The notes beneath the pieces were generated by a model. It was given only the letters and a program-made list of their open reading frames with translations. It was not told the origin of the DNA and did no database searches. A stretch of DNA of 11,039 bases from Candidatus Nanohaloarchaea archaeon (GTDB taxonomy: Archaea; EX4484-52; DAOVKX01): positions 1-11,039 of the forward strand of contig DAOVKX010000031.1 in assembly GCA_030631505.1 (NCBI GenBank). Direction: 5' to 3'. This document shows, piece after piece, positions 6,165-11,039 of this stretch; the stretch's first letter is position 1; each line of letters starts with the position of its first letter. A program made the position numbers and the translations under genes.

Positions 6165-6824
6165 TTATTTTGGGCAATAGCTTCCTGCCATATAAACAGT
6201 TCCATTAGAATCCATAATAAATCTGAGACTATAACTAAGTGGTTCCCATGTCTCTATTATACCTTCCTTACAATGAATAGAAAGGTATTCTTTTAGTTCA
6301 TCATAAGTTGCATTAATCATTTCTATAGGTAACATCATTTGTTGACCTGATGGCATCCCCTTGCATCTTATATCTTCAACTAAAACTTTTTCATTTTCAT
6401 ATTTCCATTTTCTATCTTTTGGTGCTATTGGAACTATAAATGTATATTGCTCTTTATCAAACTCTTCAAATCCAATCCAATGTGTGCTGAAATATTCAAA
6501 TTTCCTCCTTTCGAATTTTGTGTGATTAGACAAAAGAATACTATTTTCAATACAAATTAGTCTTAAACCAGAATAATGTCTAATAAAATATTCATCATTT
6601 TCAAGATTTATTTTTACATTATTAACTATTTCTTCAAAATTTTCGTTGAAAACTTCTTGTGCTTTACTATCTGAATTTATAGTGATATTACTATAAAATA
6701 TTGGCACTGCACCCTTCACAGGCATCCCACCAGTAATAGTTTCATTAGTATTAGTTTCTTTTTGAATACAACCACTAACCAGAACAATTAATACTAAACC
6801 AACCAATAACCATTTCTTATTCAT
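6165..6824 (-). CDS. Putative membrane-anchored lipoprotein
   Basis: The 219-residue protein starts with a short basic N-terminus, a hydrophobic run and a lipobox VSGC (16-19), so Cys19 is the likely lipid-modified residue and the mature chain faces outward. A short Thr/Asn linker follows (QKETNTNETITGG), then a globular part without membrane segments. Four further cysteines (91, 154, 185, 217) could form two disulfides. Sequons for N-glycosylation occur at Asn27, 46, 100, 171 and 207, which fits an exposed archaeal surface protein. I recognise no domain. Its ATG overlaps the stop of the preceding membrane-protein gene as ATGA (6821-6824), and AAAGGTAAG lies just upstream, so the two are translationally coupled and probably work together. 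The 12-cysteine gene follows closely. Confidence 0.82.
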   Translation of the reverse strand: MNKKWLLVGLVLIVLVSGCIQKETNTNETITGGMPVKGAVPIFYSNITINSDSKAQEVFNENFEEIVNNVKINLENDEYFIRHYSGLRLICIENSILLSNHTKFERRKFEYFSTHWIGFEEFDKEQYTFIVPIAPKDRKWKYENEKVLVEDIRCKGMPSGQQMMLPIEMINATYDELKEYLSIHCKEGIIETWEPLSYSLRFIMDSNGTVYMAGSYCPK

Positions 6825-7093
6825 TTTTTCTTACCTTTGAATTTGTTGTATGCTTCTAAAATTATGCAGGAGGATATATACGCTACAATTGTTGCATAGA
6901 TTATAGAATTAATCAAAAAATTTAGGAACAGTTCGGGGCCTTGAGGACAATAACATATAGTATTGGGCATACAATCACAAAAAGTTCTTATACTCCACAT
7001 TTTCAATGCAAAATACCCTTCAAAAATTAATGTGAACAAAATTGTTAAACTAATTTTTCCTTTCGTCGGCATAAAAAATTCTTTCAAATTCAT
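6821..7093 (-). CDS. Small two-helix membrane protein
   Basis: From the ATG at 7093 this is 90 residues. A short basic N-terminus containing MPTKGK precedes transmembrane helix 1 (about 13-32), an extracytoplasmic loop (33-55) with four cysteines as CxC pairs (Cys39, 41, 47, 49: FCDC and CYC), helix 2 (about 56-80) and a Lys-rich end (NKFKGKKK). A start of the form 'xxPTKGKI' before a first helix is common in small uncharacterised DPANN membrane proteins; I know no function for them. AAGTGAT four bases before the ATG is a good ribosome binding site and decides the start. The frame is open to 7162, but that would overlap the upstream gene and begin in a C-rich tract, so I reject it. The stop overlaps the lipoprotein start by four bases. 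Confidence 0.75.
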   Translation of the reverse strand: MNLKEFFMPTKGKISLTILFTLIFEGYFALKMWSIRTFCDCMPNTICYCPQGPELFLNFLINSIIYATIVAYISSCIILEAYNKFKGKKK

Positions 7094-7112
7094 AATATCA
7101 CTTAGATTTTCT

Positions 7113-7145
7113 GATATATAAATAAAAAAAGGAGGGGTGGGTGGG
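7113..7145 (-). other. C-rich then T-rich tract followed by a TATA-like box
   Basis: Right after the stop of the secreted-protein gene the minus strand runs through four C tracts (7145-7131) into seven T's (7130-7124) and then TTTATATATC. On the plus strand 7131-7145 is GG, GGGG, GGG, GGG with single-base spacers, a G-quadruplex-like run standing out in an A/T-rich region. It could end or attenuate transcription before the two downstream genes, or act with the TATA-like box as an internal promoter. Confidence 0.4.
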
Positions 7146-8315
7146 TTAAAACAAAGAATCAATTAAATTTTTGACCCACTCGATTATAGTTTCGTTAAAA
7201 GTTGGTTTGTTTGGATTTGCACGTCCATTTATGAATTCATTTACATCTATGGAACCTTTAACTGCATTCCCGTATGCAAATTCAATGCCTTCACTTTCTT
7301 CGACAAGATTGCTTGCATATCCTGAAACTTCTGCTCTGTCTGTTATATGCCAGACAGCACTTTGTGACTCTGTTTTTCCAGCTACACCTTTGGATTCTGC
7401 TATTGCTATAACTTTTTGTAATTTTTCTTCTACATAACCCCCTACAATGGTTTTATCTGATTCAGTTGGAGAACCTTTGTGCTGGTTTATACAATATGAA
7501 GCCATATAAAAACTTCTTTTTTCATTAGCTGGAATGTATACTGTTTTTGTTTCTCCCAGTGCAATGTTTTGGTTCTTTTTGTTCAGGTTTTCTAAAGTTC
7601 TTCCTCTATGAACAGTTACAATCACATTTTCATTTGTTGGATTATACATAGAAAACCAAACTTTTGAATATCCCTGTGGAGTTATCTCAACTTTTAGCTT
7701 GCTTTGTGCTTCTTTTAAGTCAAGTGCTGGACTAATTTTTTGTAATTCTACAACTGCAGGATAAATATCTTTTTTCCATTCTGTTTCACTTCTGTAGAAA
7801 TACTTTGTCCAAACTTCATATAGCGAATATGTATCTACGTCTTCATATGCCCAGATTAATGTCTGTTTAATTTCTGAATCATATTTGCTTGTTGAAATTC
7901 TCTGTATAATTTTTGGTGCAAAATCAAGAACTTTGTATTTATAATACGGTACTGGAATTTCTTCTTGTATTTCAGTGATTCCATATCTCTCTGGTTTTTT
8001 ATAATTCAAATGATATGCCTCTACATATTTTTCTGCGTCAATACATTTCAAACATTTTGCTGTTTTTATATTAGATATTACCATTGCTGGACCGTTCTCT
8101 GAATATAATATTTTTCCAACTTCAATTTCTTCTGGATTGTTTATTTGGGAGAAAAGGATATTTAATGGTATGTTATAAATTGGCAAAGGTTTTATTGCTA
8201 TTTCTTCCGCAGTTTCCATTTGTACATCATCTGAAAACTCAGACACATCTATTGCATTTACCTGTGTGCTTAATACAAGAAGTATCACAAACAAGTAACT
8301 AAGTATTTTCTTCAT
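7146..8315 (-). CDS. Secreted protein with thioester-domain-like Cys and Gln-x-Ala-Val-Trp motifs
   Basis: The 389-residue product has a signal peptide (MKKILSYLFVILLVLSTQVNA, cleavage after about residue 21) and no later membrane helix, so it is exported. Residues 85-165 contain CLKC (88-91) and later QTLIWAYED (151-159). Residues 205-275 look like a beta sandwich (KLKVEITPQG, VWFSMYNPTNENVIVTVHRG, ETKTVYIPANEKRS). This leads into YCINQHKGSP (274-283) and then QSAVWHITD (318-326). A YC motif after a beta sandwich followed some 40 residues later by Q-x-A-[IV]-W is reminiscent of bacterial thioester domains, where Cys and Gln form an internal bond; this is similarity by eye only. The tail holds a sequon (Asn374). 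The ATG at 8315 has GAGGTGA (8326-8320) and a TATA box upstream, so the gene leads the four-gene cluster ending at 5853. Its function is not known. Confidence 0.85.
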   Translation of the reverse strand: MKKILSYLFVILLVLSTQVNAIDVSEFSDDVQMETAEEIAIKPLPIYNIPLNILFSQINNPEEIEVGKILYSENGPAMVISNIKTAKCLKCIDAEKYVEAYHLNYKKPERYGITEIQEEIPVPYYKYKVLDFAPKIIQRISTSKYDSEIKQTLIWAYEDVDTYSLYEVWTKYFYRSETEWKKDIYPAVVELQKISPALDLKEAQSKLKVEITPQGYSKVWFSMYNPTNENVIVTVHRGRTLENLNKKNQNIALGETKTVYIPANEKRSFYMASYCINQHKGSPTESDKTIVGGYVEEKLQKVIAIAESKGVAGKTESQSAVWHITDRAEVSGYASNLVEESEGIEFAYGNAVKGSIDVNEFINGRANPNKPTFNETIIEWVKNLIDSLF

Positions 8316-8345
8316 AAACTCACCTCAAGGATTAAATAGAAATAA

Positions 8346-8355
8346 ACTTATAAAC
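8346..8355 (-). promoter_or_regulatory. TATA box of the envelope-protein gene cluster
   Basis: On the minus strand this reads GTTTATAAGT, about 36 bases before the ATG at 8315. Transcription would start near 8325, giving a short leader that carries the GAGGTGA ribosome binding site. This gives the cluster a promoter of its own, separate from the regulator gene upstream. Confidence 0.6.
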
Positions 8356-8369
8356 AACTTTTCATTTGT

Positions 8370-8385
8370 TCGGGTTTTTCCCCGA
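8370..8385 (-). terminator. Hairpin after the ArsR-like gene
   Basis: TCGGG pairs with CCCGA around a six-base A/T-rich loop, two bases beyond the regulator's stop codon. No T run follows on the minus strand, so it may be a processing or pausing hairpin, or an operator in front of the envelope cluster promoter, rather than a simple terminator. Confidence 0.4.
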
Positions 8386-8387
8386 GT

Positions 8388-8897
8388 TTACTTGAGTCTG
8401 TTGATTTTTAACCCTATAACCAAACCTAACAAGAAAACTCCTAATATAATTGATGATATTGGTATTGTTGGAATTTGATAAATAGTTTGGATCGCCCCGA
8501 TATCGTTAGGCATACTTATAGCAGCTTCATGAGCTAATTTAGATTGTGCCAATCTTGATCCTGTTTGAATTAAACCTATGTTAATCAGATTATATGTTCC
8601 AACAAGAATCAAACAAACGCTTACAGGCAAAATAATTTTTATTTCAGTGTTGTATGGAGAAATTAAATTTTTACCCTCTTTCGTTAAATTATAATATTTC
8701 CATTTATAACCTTCATCTTCTAATTGAATAAAACCAGACGATTCTAATTTATCCAAATGTTCTTTAACTGTAGAAACATGCATATTCAGAAGTTTGGATA
8801 ATTCTGTTAAAGTGTGTCTTCTTTTTTTCAATTTGCTTATTATTTTTAATCTCGTTGGCGAACTTAATGCCTGAAATGTTTCTAATTTAAAATCCAT
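8388..8897 (-). CDS. Membrane-tethered ArsR-like winged-helix regulator
   Basis: The product has 169 residues from the ATG at 8897. Residues 4-75 form an ArsR-type winged helix: FQALSSPTRLKIISKL (8-23), the helix-turn-helix TLTELSKLLNMHVSTVKEHLDKLE (29-52, in two pieces TLTELSKLLN and HVSTVKEHLDKLE), then a wing with YKWKYYNLTKEGK (64-76). Two hydrophobic helices follow, at about 87-108 and 144-163, with a 35-residue loop between that would face outside, and a basic end (LKINRLK). No cysteine metal site of classical ArsR is present. Such a protein could sense a signal at the membrane and bind DNA directly. It is followed, on the same strand, by the envelope-protein cluster, its most likely target. 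A TTG at 8924 is in frame, but the ATG has AAGTGAT three bases upstream and a TATA box at the right distance. Confidence 0.88.
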   Translation of the reverse strand: MDFKLETFQALSSPTRLKIISKLKKRRHTLTELSKLLNMHVSTVKEHLDKLESSGFIQLEDEGYKWKYYNLTKEGKNLISPYNTEIKIILPVSVCLILVGTYNLINIGLIQTGSRLAQSKLAHEAAISMPNDIGAIQTIYQIPTIPISSIILGVFLLGLVIGLKINRLK

Positions 8898-8930
8898 GTA
8901 ATCACTTATATTTTTAATAAACAAAAAGTT

Positions 8931-8938
8931 TTAAATAT
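8931..8938 (-). promoter_or_regulatory. TATA box of the ArsR-like regulator gene
   Basis: On the minus strand the core is ATATTTAA, about 37 bases before the ATG at 8897. This gives a leader of about 10 bases containing AAGTGAT (8907-8901). Confidence 0.5.
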
Positions 8939-8940
8939 CT

Positions 8941-8952
8941 AAAAAAAGAGAA
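8941..8952 (-). terminator. T-rich terminator candidate after the EamA gene
   Basis: The minus strand reads TTTCTCTTTTTTT here, the kind of T run that suffices for termination by archaeal RNA polymerase. It lies about 140 bases beyond the EamA stop and just before the regulator promoter. 8953-9090 holds no gene I can see. Confidence 0.4.
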
Positions 8953-9090
8953 ATTTAATATTAACAATCCCTCCTGATGTACACAACTTTCCTTTTTAGA
9001 ATATCAAGTGTAAATTTGAATGTTGTAAATAGCTAGGCAACGTTGAAGTAGAGACATATAACTTTTTTCATGATTCTTTTGATTGAGTCC

Positions 9091-9936
9091 CTACAATGAA
9101 ATAAGAAAAATGCCCAGGAATACAATAATTGTTCCAGCTACCCTGTGCCAATAGAACTTTTCTTTTAAAGCGATTGAAGCAAGTATAAATACGAAAACAG
9201 ATTCTATTCCAGCAATAGGGTAAACTTTTGATGCATTTCCTACTGCCAGTGCAGAGTAAAGTAAGAATGTACCCATAGCACCAAAAAAAGCAGCGACTAT
9301 TATTTTGGAACCATTTATGTTATGTAATTTCTTTTGCCTTTTGAATAATGCCAGATAACCTGCCAAGAACATTGCACTTGAGAAATACATCATTATTGCA
9401 AGGTTTATTGGCTCTATTTTAAACAATAGATTCTTTGTTAACAGCGCATAGATAGTGTGTAAAATAACTATCGTCAGAACCAAAAAGACAGCTTTGTTTA
9501 ATTTAGGAATTTTAAAACCATTCTCTGAAAGCACAGCATATACCCCGATTAAAATTAAAGCGATACCTATATAATTGAAGATATTAACAATTTCATTAAA
9601 TATGATTGTTGAGCTGATGAAAATCAGGAGGATTCCTGAGGACTGGAGATAAGGTATGATTATTCCAACGTCTTCCAATTTCAATGAAGTGAAATACAGT
9701 ATTCCTGAAATTGCGTATAGCCCCCCTAAGATTAAAGACCATGAGAACAACTCAAAAGTAAAGTTCAGATTAAAAAAAAGAAAACCGATTATTAACAATA
9801 TTAAACCATCAAAAAACATTTTGAGTGTGTTGGTGTTTGCCGGGTCGTACTCTTTGTTCATTAAATGTTTATCAATAGAGGTAGAGATAGCATAAGATAA
9901 ATAACTTAAGATTCCTAATAATAACCATTTTTCCAT
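9091..9936 (-). CDS. EamA/DMT-family membrane transporter
   Basis: This is a 281-residue integral membrane protein with about ten transmembrane helices arranged as two repeats of five (about 1-135 and 148-281), the EamA layout of the drug/metabolite transporter superfamily. Each half ends with the expected pair of helices: 'LKLEDVGIIIPYLQSSGILL...FNEIVNIFNYIGIALILIGVYAVL' in the first (quoted in part) and 'VGNASKVYPIAGIESVFVFI', then 'ALKEKFYWHRVAGTIIVFLG', in the second. The E(K/I)-plus-G-x-x-L-I pattern after the penultimate helix is typical. A charged loop at about 138-150 joins the repeats. The substrate cannot be read from sequence; relatives export metabolites or amino acids. AGGT precedes the ATG at 9936. 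The gene starts 40 bases after the stop of prolyl-tRNA synthetase on the same strand, so readthrough is likely, although a functional link is not evident. Confidence 0.92.
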   Translation of the reverse strand: MEKWLLLGILSYLSYAISTSIDKHLMNKEYDPANTNTLKMFFDGLILLIIGFLFFNLNFTFELFSWSLILGGLYAISGILYFTSLKLEDVGIIIPYLQSSGILLIFISSTIIFNEIVNIFNYIGIALILIGVYAVLSENGFKIPKLNKAVFLVLTIVILHTIYALLTKNLLFKIEPINLAIMMYFSSAMFLAGYLALFKRQKKLHNINGSKIIVAAFFGAMGTFLLYSALAVGNASKVYPIAGIESVFVFILASIALKEKFYWHRVAGTIIVFLGIFLISL

Positions 9937-9976
9937 ATACCTAATGTTTTCTGGATAGTATTAAATGTTTTGCCGA

Positions 9977-11039
9977 TTAATACTCCTTCCCGACATATAC
10001 AACTTCGTTTGCTTTTTTGTTGCAGATAAGGCATTTTCCAGCGGGTTTTTCTTTTTTGTCGACTCTTGTGCCTCTTACTTTTGCGCCAATTTCTTTTTCT
10101 ATGATTTCTGCACACTTTTCTCCGTCTTTGTCTGTAGAACAAAAGTTACATCTTGCAATTCCTTTGGAATTAACTATTTTTTCCATGTCTTTCAGGGTTT
10201 TTGCATTTTTTATTATGCCCCTGAACTTTTCGTCTGCCTGTTTTCTTAAATCTTCTGTGATTTCATTACCTGTTTTTTCAATGAATTTGAATAAATCATT
10301 TTCTTTTATTGTTTGTTTTTTGCCTGTATCCCGTCTGTAAACCGTCAGTTTTTTCTCTTTCAGTTCTTTTGGCCCGATTTCTATTCTCAATGGGACGCCT
10401 TTCATTTCCCAGAAATAGAACTTCTCTCCCGGCATAGAATCTTTTGAATCAACATCTGCTCTGTAACCTTTATCAGATAAGTTATCTTTTAACTCATTTG
10501 CCTTTTTTAATACATCTTTGTTTTTTTCCATTGCAATTGGCACAATTATTATCTGCAATGGCGCTATTTTGAAAGGGAATCTCAGGCCTTTGTTATCTCC
10601 ATGGGTTGCGATTATTGCCGCGAATATCCTGCTTATGCAGGGGCCATGGCACGTTAAATAAACGTACTCCTCGTTTTCTTTTTCATCTATGAACTTTACG
10701 TTAAATGCTTTTGAGAATGTCTGTCCAAGAAGGTGTGTTGAGGGGAGCTGAATTATTTTTCCATCAGGCATTAGGGAATCAGCACCGTAAGTGTTTACTG
10801 CTCCTGCAAACTTGTCCCATTGGGGTCTTTTGAAGAATATGAAAGGGATGCCGAATTTTTGATGCAATAACTCTTCTGTTGTCTGCATGTCTTCTTTTAT
10901 CTGTTTTTCAGCGTCTTTTAATGTTGCAAATGCGTTATGCGCCTCTATCCAGTAAAATTCCCGCGACCTGATAAACGGCCGTGTGGCTTTGGTTTCATAT
11001 CTCCATACGTTTGCCCGCTGGTATCTTTTGAAAGGAAGG
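9977..11039 (-). CDS. proS: Prolyl-tRNA synthetase, archaeal/eukaryal type, N-terminus outside the window
   Basis: This enzyme charges tRNA-Pro with proline in the cytoplasm. The visible part is 353 residues; family members have about 470-490, so roughly the first quarter lies beyond the window edge. The frame is open to the edge, and the Met at 10888 is internal. Seen in order: class II motif 2 (LPFKRYQRANVWRYETKATR, then PFIRSREFYWIEAHNAF), the insert around VNTYGADSLMPDGK, and motif 3 region HGDNKGLRFPFKIAP with its Arg at about visible residue 153. An anticodon-binding domain follows (about 160-240, IIIVPI to TVYRRDTGKK). A C-terminal zinc-type domain has Cys297, 300, 309, 336 and 339 and ends VYVGKEY; the final Tyr is a hallmark of this type, as opposed to the bacterial type with an editing insert. 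It is followed by the EamA gene after 40 bases. Confidence 0.96.
   Translation of the reverse strand, partial: LPFKRYQRANVWRYETKATRPFIRSREFYWIEAHNAFATLKDAEKQIKEDMQTTEELLHQKFGIPFIFFKRPQWDKFAGAVNTYGADSLMPDGKIIQLPSTHLLGQTFSKAFNVKFIDEKENEEYVYLTCHGPCISRIFAAIIATHGDNKGLRFPFKIAPLQIIIVPIAMEKNKDVLKKANELKDNLSDKGYRADVDSKDSMPGEKFYFWEMKGVPLRIEIGPKELKEKKLTVYRRDTGKKQTIKENDLFKFIEKTGNEITEDLRKQADEKFRGIIKNAKTLKDMEKIVNSKGIARCNFCSTDKDGEKCAEIIEKEIGAKVRGTRVDKKEKPAGKCLICNKKANEVVYVGKEY

Noticed and set aside
7094..7162. Upstream extension of the small membrane protein
   Set aside because: It overlaps the end of the secreted-protein gene and translates a Pro-rich tract from the C-rich run; the ATG at 7093 has AAGTGAT at the right distance.
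9915..10340. Short open frames overlapping the prolyl-tRNA synthetase gene
   Set aside because: Shadows with Arg/Lys-rich or Phe/Cys-rich composition; the synthetase frame is unambiguous.
1..11039. tRNA, rRNA, CRISPR array, insertion sequence or integrase
   Set aside because: I looked for T-loop consensus, regularly spaced repeats, transposase motifs and terminal repeats on both strands and found none.

Overview
The window is archaeal. It carries the gamma subunit of archaeal initiation factor 2, a transcription factor B, a prolyl-tRNA synthetase of the archaeal/eukaryal type with a cysteine-rich C-terminus, and the end of a type II secretion F-domain (ArlJ/TadC-like) pilus membrane protein. 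Several promoters look archaeal (A/T-rich TATA boxes about 25 bases before the inferred start), and ribosome binding sites are of the GAGGTGA / AAGTGAT type. The scattered informational genes, the surface protein with a CGDGVCQ cysteine motif and the small secreted Cys-rich proteins fit a DPANN lineage (Woesearchaeota/Pacearchaeota-like). That placement is inference from protein style, not a phylogeny.

Layout. 1-377 (+): end of a pilus/archaellum-type platform protein. 430-2262 (-): aIF2-gamma followed 15 bases later by an unrecognised gene. 2515-2922 (-): a winged-helix regulator with its own promoter. 3009-4365 (-): TFB followed 4 bases later by an unrecognised 132-residue protein. 4485-4859 (-) and 4924-5724 (+): a divergent pair sharing one nearly symmetric TATA region; the rightward product is a secreted coiled-coil protein with a Cys-rich module. 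5739-5838: a compact set of hairpins between convergent genes. 5853-8315 (-): four consecutive genes for extracytoplasmic or membrane proteins (secreted 389-residue protein, small two-helix membrane protein, lipoprotein, 12-cysteine secreted miniprotein). 8388-8897 (-): a membrane-tethered ArsR-like regulator just upstream. 9091-9936 (-): an EamA transporter behind 9977-11039 (-), prolyl-tRNA synthetase cut by the window edge.

The part that looks accessory and least described is 5853-8897. A DNA-binding protein tied to the membrane lies just upstream of a run of co-oriented, cysteine-containing, exported proteins, and the longest of these carries a Cys/Gln arrangement that recalls thioester-forming surface domains. 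The informational genes are ordinary, apart from a TKID rather than NKID guanine-recognition motif in aIF2-gamma. No tRNA, rRNA, CRISPR array, insertion sequence or integrase was seen. No gene-free stretch exceeds 300 bases; the longest is 2263-2514.
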